The notes beneath the pieces were generated by a model that was given only the letters and a program-made list of their open reading frames with translations, did not search any database and was not told where the DNA came from. 64,000 nt of DNA from Chryseobacterium indologenes (lineage in GTDB: Bacteria; Bacteroidota; Bacteroidia; Flavobacteriales; Weeksellaceae): contig DJTE01000046.1 of NCBI GenBank assembly GCA_002439165.1, forward strand, positions 1 to 64,000. The letters run 5' to 3'. This document shows positions 23,492-32,312 of the stretch, one piece after another. Each line of letters opens with the position of its first letter. The stretch's first letter is position 1. The position numbers were made by a program, and so were the translations under genes.

Positions 23492-24808
23492 TTATTTATT
23501 CCCTGTTTCAAATTCAATCAAATAAGGTTTCAGGGGAAGCCCGTCTGCTGTTCTGAAGTTTTCAGTAACAGATAACTGGTACTTTTTATTAGGCTCCAGG
23601 GTAACAGGTATCGTCCATGCTTTTTTATCTTCCGACCAGAATCTTTTGGCGATCTCATTTTTAGGAAACGAATCTTTACCTAAACTCCCGAAATCAACTC
23701 CGGTATTAAACCCGTTCAGTGGTTCTGAAAATTCTACTGTGATTTCATTGGTTTTTACACTTACATTTCTGCTGTTATTAGAAAACTGCTTAATGCCTAT
23801 CACTTCGGGACGTCTGTTTTCAAACCTTTGCCGCAGTTCGTTTAAGGAAGCGGAGAAAAAACCGGATTTCTGCACAAAGTCCTCAACGGCTTTTTCATCT
23901 GCATAATTCAGATTTATCAGCTCTTTAACAGCCTGTTTTTTATCCCTGATCTTATTATAATGGTTCTCAGCCATCTGATAGCCTATATAATATCCCAGAT
24001 CCCTTACCCCGAAACTGTTGGGTGCATCCCCCCACAGCCATCGGTAAAGATTGGGCGGATAAAACATTTCCAGCTCAAACCGTGCCCTCACTTTATCTGC
24101 ATTCTTCTTTCCGAATCCAACGGCAGGGGCAGCAGATGGAACTCCCATAGCTTTACAGGAAACAAATTCGGCTATTCCTTCACTGATGGATGCTGTAAGC
24201 AGGCTTTCTCCCATAGGATGCTGCTGGGTATGTACATATTCGTGGATATTAAGCAGTATCAGGTCATTAATAGGATTGCTGTCAAAATAAGTACGTCTTG
24301 CCTTCCTCATTGCCGGAGGAAACTCGGAGGAGACCGTATTTTTATCAGACATAGCGATCTCACTTCCGATAAGGACATGACCATCCCCGTATGTTCCGCC
24401 GGTACGTAAAGCACCAATGGTAAAGTAAATTCTGGCAGGCTTTAAATCCGGATAGATTTTGCGTAATTTTCCCACTCCTTTATCCAGCTCTGCTCCCATC
24501 TTATCTGCTTTCAGGGTATTATTTCTTACAGAAGCCCAGAATTGAGGATAATTATTGATGGCGTTGATGTAGTCTTGCGGAGTATAGTTTCTGGCTTTTA
24601 TGATTGCTTTCAGCCCTTCAGTTCCTTTATCAAGATACAGGCTTTTAAGATATTGGTATTGCTGTACGGTATCTTTAACAGCTGTGATTTTATCATAGGC
24701 ATTCCAGAAATTCTTCACATCAGAGGTGATCACATTGGCTTTCTTCTGAGCCTGAATATTGTTACCGGACAAAAGAACAACAGGTATCATCAGTAATAGT
24801 TTCCGCAT
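23492..24808 (-). CDS. secreted HExxH zinc peptidase with Ig-like tail
   Basis: A 438-aa protein with a signal peptide ending near IQAQKK. The gluzincin site is H189-E190-x-x-H193 (NIHEYVHTQ), with a downstream acidic ligand in SISEGIAEF (Glu210 or Glu214). This layout fits DUF2268-like secreted proteases. The C-terminal 100 residues (EITVEFSEPLNG...YQLSVTENF) look like the bacterial Ig-like SbsA domain found in surface proteins. No T9SS sorting motif is visible, so it is probably periplasmic. Single gene, minus strand. Confidence 0.82.
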   Translation of the reverse strand: MRKLLLMIPVVLLSGNNIQAQKKANVITSDVKNFWNAYDKITAVKDTVQQYQYLKSLYLDKGTEGLKAIIKARNYTPQDYINAINNYPQFWASVRNNTLKADKMGAELDKGVGKLRKIYPDLKPARIYFTIGALRTGGTYGDGHVLIGSEIAMSDKNTVSSEFPPAMRKARRTYFDSNPINDLILLNIHEYVHTQQHPMGESLLTASISEGIAEFVSCKAMGVPSAAPAVGFGKKNADKVRARFELEMFYPPNLYRWLWGDAPNSFGVRDLGYYIGYQMAENHYNKIRDKKQAVKELINLNYADEKAVEDFVQKSGFFSASLNELRQRFENRRPEVIGIKQFSNNSRNVSVKTNEITVEFSEPLNGFNTGVDFGSLGKDSFPKNEIAKRFWSEDKKAWTIPVTLEPNKKYQLSVTENFRTADGLPLKPYLIEFETGNK

Positions 24809-24884
24809 CGGTTGATTAATTTTATAAGATCTAAATATACAGAATTAATGCAGCATGGATTATCTTGGCTTCCGACATTCTTTC

Positions 24885-25343
24885 TCAATTCAGATATATT
24901 CCGAAATACCAGGTCCAGGCAATCAGGATAAGCTGCATGGGAATTCTCCGGATGTAAAGATATTTCATCCCCGGCCCGGTATGGTCTGCCTTAAAAATAT
25001 TGATGTTCTTTTTTGATGAATGAATATTGGCTATAAAAACCAGAACATAGAAACAGATCAGCGAGACAGCCGTAAATTCACGGAGAGGGGGAATCATCAG
25101 CCCTATTCCGGCGGCAATTTCAAGTACGCCTGTAAAATATACCCAAAAAAGTTTTGCAGGAATATAATCAGGAATCATCATCACCATTCCTTTCTGAAAC
25201 TTAAAGTGGGAAAATCCGGTAAAAATAATAAATACGGCCATTCCGAGGTTTCCTGAAAATACCGGATCTGCTTTTTCCTGAAATATTAATGTAATCAGAA
25301 GGCTAACGATAAAGGTGGCAAAAAGAATAACCAGTAACTTCAT
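24885..25343 (-). CDS. DoxX-like membrane protein
   Basis: A 152-aa protein with four hydrophobic helices (about 1-19, 31-46, 66-86, 92-108) and a fifth near the end (LILIAWTWYFGIYL). The stretch FTGVLEIAAGIGLMIPPLREF is the most DoxX-like part, with the Glu before the fourth helix. Members are small membrane proteins of often unknown partner, some tied to oxidative stress. It opens the long minus-strand run of VOC, SRPBCC and DinB genes but is separated from it by a terminator at 25405-25427. Confidence 0.75.
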   Translation of the reverse strand: MKLLVILFATFIVSLLITLIFQEKADPVFSGNLGMAVFIIFTGFSHFKFQKGMVMMIPDYIPAKLFWVYFTGVLEIAAGIGLMIPPLREFTAVSLICFYVLVFIANIHSSKKNINIFKADHTGPGMKYLYIRRIPMQLILIAWTWYFGIYLN

Positions 25344-25390
25344 AAAACGAGCTTTTAATTTCTGAGAGTGAAGATACTTAACTTATTGTA

Positions 25391-25427
25391 AAAAAAACAA
25401 AAAACCTTACAGATTCCGGCTGTAAGG
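25391..25427 (-). terminator. terminator after SRPBCC gene
   Basis: CCTTACAG / CTGTAAGG (25405-25412 and 25420-25427) with a T-rich run on the minus strand (TTTTTTGTTTTTTT). It ends the 25452 transcript. Confidence 0.85.
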
Positions 25428-25451
25428 CTATATTGCATAAGTATATTGTTA

Positions 25452-25895
25452 TCACTGCTTTTCGGCAAGGTCTTTCACTACTTCAAGGCCTTTGATAAAT
25501 CCTGTATCGAGATGTTCTTTCCATTCTTTTTCTACCTGTACTTCGGTGTGAAGCTTTGTTTTTCCGTCAAAATCAATCAGAATGTATTTTTCAAAAGCCC
25601 CGCTCCACTCCATCACTTCTTTGCTCCGGGTATCTTCATTTCCGTCTTTATCAATCATACCGAGGTGTTTGAAAATAACCTGGTTGGGCTCATCTATGCT
25701 GTCGATGGTTGAGACCATCCCTTCACCTTCCGGGTTCAGGAAGTAGGTTTTGCCGCCCACCTTCCAGTCTGAAGTCATTCTGGATCCCGGGCTGAAATAC
25801 TGAGTCCATTCACTGTATGTCTCAGGACTCCAGAGAATATCCCATACCTTCTGTAATGGTGCATTGATTATTTTTTCGTACGATAAGGTTTCCAT
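25452..25895 (-). CDS. SRPBCC (AHSA1/START-like) protein
   Basis: A 147-aa cytoplasmic protein starting METLSYEKIINAPLQKVWDIL, the beta-strand/helix entry of the START-like helix-grip fold. WSPETYSEWTQYFSPGSRM and the C-terminal helix GFIKGLEVVKDLAEKQ complete the fold. Members bind hydrophobic ligands; function in this subgroup is unknown. It is closest to the neighbouring 25929 protein in layout (both end in a helix of the type VKDL or VKNL). Confidence 0.9.
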   Translation of the reverse strand: METLSYEKIINAPLQKVWDILWSPETYSEWTQYFSPGSRMTSDWKVGGKTYFLNPEGEGMVSTIDSIDEPNQVIFKHLGMIDKDGNEDTRSKEVMEWSGAFEKYILIDFDGKTKLHTEVQVEKEWKEHLDTGFIKGLEVVKDLAEKQ

Positions 25896-25928
25896 ATTTT
25901 AAGTTTTAGCGGTTAGCATAAATCATAT

Positions 25929-26357
25929 TTAAAGCTGATTTTCCGAAAGGTTTTTAACGATTGCCAGGGCATCCGGAAATTTCTCTTCGAAAAAACTCTT
26001 AAACTCCTCAGGAGTCTGAATCTCGGTTGTAAGAAGAGTGCCATCCTCCGTTTCTTCGAGCAGATAAGCTTCTGTGGCTTCTCCCCAGTTCCGGGGAACT
26101 TCTGTTCCGTTATAAATTTCTCCGAGGTGAAGAAACTTCATTTCCTTGTGGGGAATATTCTGTTCCACACGGCTGTACATTCCGTTCTGATGCGGGTCGA
26201 AAAATTTCACAAGACTTCCTTTTTCCAGAGTTCCCTCATAAAAGGAGCCTTCGGTGAAAGCCGTAGTCCATTGCCGGTACGTAATTTCGCCCCAGAGTAC
26301 ATTCCATACTTTTTCGGGTGGTGCTTCAATTTCTATATTGAATGTTAATTTTTCCAT
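25929..26357 (-). CDS. SRPBCC (AHSA1/START-like) protein
   Basis: A 142-aa START-like protein beginning MEKLTFNIEIEAPPEKVWNVL. It is clearly related to the 25452 protein: the same strand order, YRQWTTAFTEGS opposite YSEWTQYFSPGS, and the same C-terminal helix. It lies 33 bp upstream of its relative, so the pair probably arose by tandem duplication. No catalytic residues are evident. It belongs to the minus-strand run that ends at the Crp/Fnr gene. Confidence 0.9.
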   Translation of the reverse strand: MEKLTFNIEIEAPPEKVWNVLWGEITYRQWTTAFTEGSFYEGTLEKGSLVKFFDPHQNGMYSRVEQNIPHKEMKFLHLGEIYNGTEVPRNWGEATEAYLLEETEDGTLLTTEIQTPEEFKSFFEEKFPDALAIVKNLSENQL

Positions 26358-26401
26358 TGCTATTTTTTAATTCGGTTTCAGAGATCCGTAATTTTAATTT
26401 T

Positions 26402-27241
26402 TCATCCTCCTACAAAGTCGCCTCCGTTGATATGAATAACCTCTCCGGTGATGTAATCAGCATCCCTTGAGGCAAGAAAAACATAGGCCGGTGCCACTTC
26501 CGAAGGCTGACCTGCCCTTTTCAGAGGGGTATCTTTTCCGAATTTGGAAAGATCATCAAAAGTTTCCTTTACCAGCGGAGTCCATATCGGTCCGGGAGCA
26601 ATACCATTCACCATAATTTTCTTTTCTGCAAGGTTGGCGGATAATGAACGGATAAAAGAAAGAATTGCTCCTTTTGTGGCTGCATAATCAATCAGATGGT
26701 CACTGCCGCGATAAGCTGTAACGGATGTTGTACAGATAATACGCCCTCCTTTTCCCATCATCGGCAGGAAAAGCCTTGTAAGGGAGATCATGGATATAAT
26801 ATTGGTTTCAAAGGTCTTGCGGATCTGTTCATCTGAGATTTTTTCCAGGGTATCTTTTGAGGTATGAATCCCCGCATTATTAACCAGAATATCCAGGTTT
26901 CCCCAGAGTTTCTTTATTTTCTCAGCACATTTTTCCCTGAAAGCTTTCCTGGTAAGATCTCCTTTAATCAGAATACATTTCCTTCCTTCATTTTCTACCA
27001 GTCTCCGGGTTTCTTTCGCGTCATCGTCACTTTCTTTGTAAATGACAGCTACGTCTGCACCTTCACGGGCAAAATGAACAGCTACGGCCTGCCCGATTCC
27101 ACTGTCTCCCCCGGAAATAACGGCCTTTTTATCAGGAAGTTTCATACTTCCCCGGTAATCATTCCTGATGATCTCGGGAAACAGCCCTTCTTCAGGAACT
27201 TTTGACTTAGATTGTGACTTGTTCTGTGTTTTCATAAGCAA
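26402..27241 (-). CDS. SDR family NAD(P)-dependent oxidoreductase
   Basis: A 279-aa short-chain dehydrogenase. The cofactor motif is GGDSGIGQ (44-51), followed by NNAG (121-124). Catalytic residues are Ser173 in TTSVTAY, and Tyr186 and Lys190 in DYAATK. The N-terminal extension rich in Lys, Ser and Gln plus the YRGSMKLPDK stretch is typical of the YhxC/YhdF-type stress SDRs, whose substrate is not established. Start could be residue 1 or 3. It sits within the SRPBCC/VOC/DinB run. Confidence 0.92.
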   Translation of the reverse strand: MLMKTQNKSQSKSKVPEEGLFPEIIRNDYRGSMKLPDKKAVISGGDSGIGQAVAVHFAREGADVAVIYKESDDDAKETRRLVENEGRKCILIKGDLTRKAFREKCAEKIKKLWGNLDILVNNAGIHTSKDTLEKISDEQIRKTFETNIISMISLTRLFLPMMGKGGRIICTTSVTAYRGSDHLIDYAATKGAILSFIRSLSANLAEKKIMVNGIAPGPIWTPLVKETFDDLSKFGKDTPLKRAGQPSEVAPAYVFLASRDADYITGEVIHINGGDFVGG

Positions 27242-27291
27242 ATCTTTATCTTAAATGCATCAAACAGCAAGCCGAAAGGAAAATTATCGTT

Positions 27292-28158
27292 CTAAGACTT
27301 ATAGGCCTCCTCCAGATCCTGTATTATAATTTTCTGCATTTTCATCATTGCCTGAACGACTTTCTGTGCTTTTGCCTGGTCGGGATCGCTCATCAGCTGG
27401 ATCAGTTTTTTAGGGACAATCTGCCAGCTCATGCCGTAGCGGTCTTTCAGCCAGCCACACATACTTTCCCTTCCTCCGTCTGAAGTGAGGGTATTCCAGA
27501 GATGATCGGTCTGCTCCTGGTCATCAGTCATTACCACCATGGAAATTCCTTCATTAAAATCGAACTGATGATCGTAGGAATTATCCATGCAGAAAAAGCT
27601 GTATCCATCGAGGATAAAGTGTGCATGCTGAACATTTTCCGCCGGCTCGGGAATGGGATGTCCTTCTCCTCCGTCCCCATATCTTAATACATTTCCGATA
27701 TTTGAGTGAGGGAATGTTTGGGTATACAGCTCCATAGCTTCCATTGCTTTTCCGTTATTCTGATGAATGAACATCAATGTTGGGATTATTTTCTGCCCCG
27801 TCGGTTTATCTCCGAGGAATATCTGCCAGGTTACCCCGTACCGGTCCTGCACCCAGCCATATTTACTGCTCCATGAGTAAGCATCCAGGGGCATCAGGGC
27901 TATTCCTCCTTCCATCAGCTGATCCCAGTATTGCTGTACCTCTTCTCCTGTACTGCAGATAACCATAAAGGAAACGGACGGATTTTTTTTGAATTGCGGA
28001 CCACCGTTCAGCAGCATCAGCTTCTGTCCGAAAATATCAATATTCATCACAACAGGAGTATCTGCCGTAATTTTTCCGTCAAATACCTTACAGTAAAATT
28101 CAGCAGACTCTTTGGCATCTCCGTCGTACCAGAGGCACGGAAAAATATCGTTGTTCAT
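27292..28158 (-). CDS. double-domain VOC protein (PhnB-like)
   Basis: A 288-aa protein with two PhnB-type vicinal-oxygen-chelate modules. The first begins NNDIFPCLWYDGDAKESAEFY and the second QKIIPTLMFIHQNNGKAMEAM, each closing with a KDRYG/QDRYGVTWQI-type strand. Related proteins are annotated as 3-demethylubiquinone methyltransferase-like, without proven methyltransferase activity. It lies 50 bp upstream of the SDR gene on the same strand. Fusion of two copies of a domain that appears singly elsewhere in this cluster (29034) is notable. Confidence 0.9.
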   Translation of the reverse strand: MNNDIFPCLWYDGDAKESAEFYCKVFDGKITADTPVVMNIDIFGQKLMLLNGGPQFKKNPSVSFMVICSTGEEVQQYWDQLMEGGIALMPLDAYSWSSKYGWVQDRYGVTWQIFLGDKPTGQKIIPTLMFIHQNNGKAMEAMELYTQTFPHSNIGNVLRYGDGGEGHPIPEPAENVQHAHFILDGYSFFCMDNSYDHQFDFNEGISMVVMTDDQEQTDHLWNTLTSDGGRESMCGWLKDRYGMSWQIVPKKLIQLMSDPDQAKAQKVVQAMMKMQKIIIQDLEEAYKS

Positions 28159-28259
28159 AAGTTTAAATTTAAGGGTGATTATATTGCTTTATCTGTCATA
28201 CCATATACTGATTGCTGAAACTGTTCCGGTATGACTTATTTTTTTAATTTTAAAAGATT

Positions 28260-28526
28260 TCAGATATGGATATTTTTAAAATAAATCTGATGCTCTGCCA
28301 TATGGTTCTTAAGCTTATCGATAGCATTTTTACCGAAACCATGCAGTTTCCGGATATCTTCTTCGGAGTAATCCGAAAGTTTTTCCAGAGAGTCTATTTT
28401 CTCTTTTTCCAAAGCTCTTCTTGCAGGAGCGGCAAGGATGCCCTGCAGGAATTTATCATTTTTAACAACATGATTAACGGCACAAACAGAGCTTAAGCAT
28501 TTGGCCATTATAACTAGGTTTATCAT
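28260..28526 (-). CDS. helix-hairpin-helix / RNAP alpha-CTD-like small protein
   Basis: An 88-aa protein (82 aa if the internal Met7 is used). The second half, EKIDSLEKLSDYSEEDIRKL followed by HGFGKNAIDKLKNHM, has the helix-hairpin-helix pattern (HGFGKNAID) seen in the RNA polymerase alpha C-terminal domain and related DNA-binding modules. The first half contains Cys7/Cys13-type residues. Proteins like this occur beside SRPBCC/VOC genes in other flavobacteria, but no function is known to me. It starts 17 bp after the 28544 gene ends. Confidence 0.75.
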   Translation of the reverse strand: MINLVIMAKCLSSVCAVNHVVKNDKFLQGILAAPARRALEKEKIDSLEKLSDYSEEDIRKLHGFGKNAIDKLKNHMAEHQIYFKNIHI

Positions 28527-28543
28527 GATTGCAGACAGGTATT

Positions 28544-28957
28544 TCAGTGGTTCTCAACATATTTGTGGAAGTTGTTGAGGATGGCATACCAGCCTTCTCT
28601 CTGCATTTCCACGGAGTTCTGTTTTTCAGGATCAAAAATTTCTGTGACTCTGGTTGTATTTCCGTCTATTTCATCAAAAATAACTTCTACTTTCCGGCCA
28701 TCCTCCATATGATATTTAATAAGCCTGTTAGGAATCACCTCATCATAGGTGCCTTCAAAATCGAATCCGAAACTTTTATCTTTCGCCTCCATTCTGTTTT
28801 TAAATGTTCCCCCTACCCTCAGGTCGTTAACTGAACTCGGACACTGCCAGCTTTCGTGGGCAAAATTCCATCTGGTAATATGCCTGGGTTCGTTAAAATA
28901 ATTCCAAACCTTCTCTACCGGAGCTAAAATTGTGATGTCTATTTTAATCGGGTCCAT
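28544..28957 (-). CDS. SRPBCC (AHSA1) protein
   Basis: A 137-aa START-like protein: MDPIKIDITILAPVEKVWNYF entry strand, HITRWNFAHESWQCPSS, and a C-terminal helix EGWYAILNNFHKYVE. It is of the AHA1-like type often found with glyoxalase genes. It is a third, more distant SRPBCC member in this run. A homopolymer of about 13 T on the plus strand precedes its start, so its 5' leader is A-rich. Confidence 0.9.
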   Translation of the reverse strand: MDPIKIDITILAPVEKVWNYFNEPRHITRWNFAHESWQCPSSVNDLRVGGTFKNRMEAKDKSFGFDFEGTYDEVIPNRLIKYHMEDGRKVEVIFDEIDGNTTRVTEIFDPEKQNSVEMQREGWYAILNNFHKYVENH

Positions 28958-29033
28958 AGTTTTTTTTTTTTAATGTTTAAATAAGGACAGCCCGGTATGA
29001 GCCGTCCTCTGATAATTTTAGTTAAATATAAGA

Positions 29034-29465
29034 TTATTTTGAATATCCTTCATTATAGTTCACCATCCAATGAACACCATATTTGTCCTGGAAGCTCCCG
29101 AAATAGTCTCCCCAAAACTGGTCTTCAATAGGCATTTCGATGTTTCCGCCTTCAGAAAGTCCTTTGAACAGCCTGTCTGCTTCTTCTCTGGAATCCGGAA
29201 AAATAGATACATAGTTGTTGTTTCCAACCGTCAGGGTCTGCCCGAATCCCGGAACGATGTCCGAAGCCATCAGAAGGTCGTTACCGATAGGCAGTGCGAT
29301 ATGCATGACCCTGTTTTTTTCTTCTTCGGAAAGATTTTCAGTTCCCGGGGCATTTCCCATTTTGTGAACTTCTCCCAGGAATTCTCCTCCAAAGACAGAT
29401 TTGTAAAACGTGAAAGCTTCTTCCGCTTTTCCGTCGAAATTTAAGTACGGATTTAATTTAGCCAT
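29034..29465 (-). CDS. VOC protein (PhnB-like), single domain
   Basis: A 143-aa PhnB-type protein: LNPYLNFDGKAEEAFTFYKS at the N-terminus, GNDLLMASDIVPGFG in the middle, WGDYFGSFQDKYGVHWMVN at the end. It corresponds to one half of the 27292 protein. Such proteins form homodimers. Metal ligands are not clear, so it may be a binding protein rather than an enzyme. It is part of the minus-strand run. Confidence 0.9.
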   Translation of the reverse strand: MAKLNPYLNFDGKAEEAFTFYKSVFGGEFLGEVHKMGNAPGTENLSEEEKNRVMHIALPIGNDLLMASDIVPGFGQTLTVGNNNYVSIFPDSREEADRLFKGLSEGGNIEMPIEDQFWGDYFGSFQDKYGVHWMVNYNEGYSK

Positions 29466-29549
29466 GATTTCTAGGTTTTAAATTGTTATTGTTTATTTTT
29501 TTAACTTCAACAGCACAGATTACGCGTAATTTGCAGCTATTGGAAGTTG

Positions 29550-30326
29550 TTAAGAGTTTAAAAATTTTTCTATTTCGCTGACGGTAAAGTTTATGAGACC
29601 GGAATCTGTCCTGCCCTCAAAGTCCGCCATCATATAAGAGCCGTGTACAGCTGGAAGGATCATCAGTTGGGATCCTTTTACCAGCCGCCACATTTCCACC
29701 ACATGTTCAGGCTTCATCACATCTCTGTCTCCGCTGATGAATAGTACGGGAACTTCTATGCCGGAAAGGATTTTTCCGTCCCAGTCTTCGAAAGTCTGCA
29801 TCCTTTTACTGTCTTTATCAAACAGGTTTTCAAGCTTCGAAAAATCGGGATTCAGATTGAGAAAATTGATTTTTAAAGGCTCCGGCATCGATTCCAGGGT
29901 GGCTTCCGCCATACTTTCGAAGAAACCGTCCATCATACCGCTTTTTTTGAAAAAAGACGAAGCTACAATGAGCTTTTCCGTGATTTCAGGATAAAGATGG
30001 CCAATCTGCATTACGGTATTTCCTCCGTTACTGAATCCCCAGAACGAGGCTTTTTCAATCTGAAGCTCTTTCAATACGGCAACAATATCACGGGCATCCT
30101 GTTCAAAGGTTTCGGGAATATCCCGGTGGTCACTCATCCCATGATTCTGAAGATCAATGCCTATCAGCTGAAATTTTCCGTTCAGTCTTGAGATCGCTTC
30201 TTTAAAATCGAATAAGATGGAAGAACCACCTCCATGAATCAGAACGAGAGGTTTTCCGGAACCGTAGATTTCATAATACATACGAATGCCATTTACATTC
30301 TTATACCCTTGTTCTTTCGGCTCCAT
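29550..30326 (-). CDS. alpha/beta hydrolase
   Basis: A 258-aa alpha/beta-hydrolase fold enzyme with oxyanion-hole segment VLIHGGGSS (28-36), nucleophile Ser99 in GFSNGG, acid Asp202 in SGDRDVM and His228 in AVHGSY. Signal sequence absent, so cytoplasmic. Substrate not predictable. It starts 3 bp after the DinB gene stop and is probably co-transcribed with it. Confidence 0.92.
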   Translation of the reverse strand: MEPKEQGYKNVNGIRMYYEIYGSGKPLVLIHGGGSSILFDFKEAISRLNGKFQLIGIDLQNHGMSDHRDIPETFEQDARDIVAVLKELQIEKASFWGFSNGGNTVMQIGHLYPEITEKLIVASSFFKKSGMMDGFFESMAEATLESMPEPLKINFLNLNPDFSKLENLFDKDSKRMQTFEDWDGKILSGIEVPVLFISGDRDVMKPEHVVEMWRLVKGSQLMILPAVHGSYMMADFEGRTDSGLINFTVSEIEKFLNS

Positions 30327-30329
30327 TTA

Positions 30330-30854
30330 TCAGTATTTTAAATTTTCGTCCACATCATATTTCATTCCGGGGTAATCCAGAATTCTCCTCATTAACCCGA
30401 TCTGCCCGGACAGGTAATCCTCACGCCCGATGCACATTCCTGCAAAATTGAGCTTGGTTTCCCGGATAAACGGAACATTCATTCCGATTTCAAAGATTTC
30501 GTCCAGTTCCTCGTCTGTTACTTCCCACAGTTTCCGGTAGACTTTGGGCGAAATTTCGTGGAAACTTTTTTTCAGATCTGCCAGGCTCGGATAATTAAAG
30601 TTTTCATCCAAGGTCTTTCCCTGGAAAAAAAGTTCACCGTAAGGATCTTCATCGCGAAGTCCTAAAACCCAGCCCAGGCCGTAACGCATATTCACAAAGT
30701 TCCCTGCCATCCAGACTATGTGGTTGGTTTTTCCGTCGATTCTTTTCAGAGCATCTTCTTCCGAAATGCCGTCCAGAGCATTCACAAAACTCTGCGAATG
30801 CATTCTGTAAGCCGGAATAATGAGTTCCATTTTTGTTGATTTTGGGATTTCCAT
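30330..30854 (-). CDS. DinB-like protein
   Basis: About 174 aa of four-helix DinB/YfiT-type fold (the frame continues 8 codons further upstream). I chose the ATG at 30854 because the leader ACTAAAAAATACAGAA before it matches the leader of the VOC gene at 32720. The TNHIVWMAGNFVNMRYGLG helix carries the His often used as a metal ligand. The later GMCIGREDYLSGQIGLMRRIL includes a divergent region where a second His would normally be (GREDY in place of HxxxH). Damage-inducible in relatives; transferase partner thiol unknown. Confidence 0.82.
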   Translation of the reverse strand: MEIPKSTKMELIIPAYRMHSQSFVNALDGISEEDALKRIDGKTNHIVWMAGNFVNMRYGLGWVLGLRDEDPYGELFFQGKTLDENFNYPSLADLKKSFHEISPKVYRKLWEVTDEELDEIFEIGMNVPFIRETKLNFAGMCIGREDYLSGQIGLMRRILDYPGMKYDVDENLKY

Positions 30855-30923
30855 TTCTGTATTTTTTAGTTTTAACAATAATTTATTTTATTAATATTCA
30901 ATCCGTTGCTATTTTTTTTATTT

Positions 30924-31012
30924 TCCACAGATGCCACAGATTTCTCAGATTTTTGTGATGCTTTTATTTTCCCGCAGATCTGGCAGATTGAGCATATTTT
31001 TGTTGGGCAGAA
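30924..31012. repeat. dispersed CACAGAT/GCAGATCTGGCAGATT repeat fragment
   Basis: Contains TTTCCACAGATGCCACAGATTT and CCCGCAGATCTGGCAGATTGAGC. The same words recur at 31720-31800 and in the tandem block at 35159-35894, so it is one scattered copy of that family. Confidence 0.6.
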
Positions 31013-31034
31013 ATTTAGGCTTTCTGTTTTCACT

Positions 31035-31496
31035 CTATTTTATTGCCCCTGGTTTTCCCAGGACTCTTCTGAGGTAGCCCAACTGTCCGCCGTGATATAT
31101 TTCATGAAGTGATAAGGTTGCAATATCATTAATCAGTTCCGGACTGAAGCTTTCCATAGTATTAAGAGCTGCTTCCAGCCTGTTCCGGGATTCCTTAAAA
31201 TAAGATCTGAGTTCTTCAAAAGGGATTAATTCACTTTTTCTTTCCAAAGGGTTTTCTCCTCTGTTATAGCAGGAGAACTTTTCTGCATCCCAGATTGATT
31301 CTTCTCCCAATATATTCAGAAAGGCATTTCTTATATAGATCAGGTGTCCTAAAATCCAGTTCATGCAGTTGGCTTCTCCATTGGGAAAAATCATAGCCTC
31401 ATCATCCGTAATTCCATCTGTATTTAAACAGACAATGTTGTAGGTGGCGGAAGTCTGTCTTTTTATGATTTCAATATCGTTTGATTTTGTTTCCAT
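31035..31496 (-). CDS. DinB family protein
   Basis: A 153-aa DinB-like protein with the expected metal triad pattern: MNWILGHLIYIRN (His), and SLHEIYHGGQLGYLRRVLG (HExxH-like with two His). The family fold is a four-helix bundle that uses a bacillithiol-type cofactor in some members. It is related to but distinct from the 30330 protein; both end in a LRR(I/V)LGxPG-like segment. The region 30900-31034 between the two contains a repeat fragment. Confidence 0.9.
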   Translation of the reverse strand: METKSNDIEIIKRQTSATYNIVCLNTDGITDDEAMIFPNGEANCMNWILGHLIYIRNAFLNILGEESIWDAEKFSCYNRGENPLERKSELIPFEELRSYFKESRNRLEAALNTMESFSPELINDIATLSLHEIYHGGQLGYLRRVLGKPGAIK

Positions 31497-31716
31497 AATT
31501 GATATTTTTTGGTGTTGTGTTTTCGGTAAGGATCAAATTAATTCTGAACTGTTGTAGCTTGAGTTATTTGTACACTGATGCACGAATAATTTAGGTTATC
31601 CTATAACAATTGCTGAAAACCCTTGACTTTCCTGCGTCTTCAATTCATTGTAATATTCAAAATTTTTGTGCCGCTGCGTTTTTCAACCAATAATAAGGTA
31701 TGATCGTATATTTTTT

Positions 31717-31808
31717 TTCTCCCACAGATGCCACAGATTTCTCAGATCTTTGTGATGATTTTATCTTCTCAGATCTGACAGGCTGAACAGATTTTTTTAT
31801 GATTGCTG
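31717..31808. repeat. dispersed CACAGAT/GCAGAT repeat fragment
   Basis: A second scattered copy: CCCACAGATGCCACAGATTT followed by a degenerate CTCAGATCTGACAGGCTGAAC. It lies between the DinB gene and the VOC pair; nothing coding is evident at 31500-31856. Confidence 0.55.
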
Positions 31809-31856
31809 ATTTTGCAGATTGTTTTGATTTTGAAAAGCAGTGTTGTAGATCGTGAA

Positions 31857-32267
31857 CTATTCCGCAGGCATCTGGGAAACGTCTCCATGCATTATTTCCC
31901 ACTGATGTCCGTCTATATCGGCAAAAGCACTCTGATACATCCAGCCGTAATCCTGTGGTTCACTGTATTTGGACCCTCCGTTTTCAAGAGCAGTGTTTAT
32001 AATCCGGTCTACTTCTTCACGGCTGTCTACTCCCACCGCAAGAAGTACCTGAGTAGTGTCTCCTTTCGCAAAAGGTCTGTTGGTAAAGGTCTGAAAAAAC
32101 TCTTCTTTCAGAAACATGGTGTAAATATGATCTTCTTTCATCACAATACACACGGCTTTATCATCTGAGAACTGTTCATTGACGGAAAAACCGAGTTTCG
32201 TCCAGAATTCTCTGGTTTTCTGTACATCTTTTACGGGTAAATTGACGTAAATCTGGCTGATTTTCAT
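31857..32267 (-). CDS. VOC/glyoxalase-like protein
   Basis: A 136-aa single-domain VOC protein: MKISQIYVNLPVKDVQKTRE, FWTKLGFSVNEQFSDDKAVC, GGSKYSEPQDYGWMYQSAFA. It is the downstream half of a tandem pair with 32313 (roughly 60% identical by eye), and the two share the leader sequence ACTAAAAATTACA before the ATG. Metal ligands typical of glyoxalase I are not all visible. Function unknown; these are often annotated as bleomycin-resistance-like. Confidence 0.9.
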   Translation of the reverse strand: MKISQIYVNLPVKDVQKTREFWTKLGFSVNEQFSDDKAVCIVMKEDHIYTMFLKEEFFQTFTNRPFAKGDTTQVLLAVGVDSREEVDRIINTALENGGSKYSEPQDYGWMYQSAFADIDGHQWEIMHGDVSQMPAE

Positions 32268-32312
32268 TTTGTAATTTTTAGTGTTAAACTTTGAGCAGTA
32301 AAATCGTTTGAT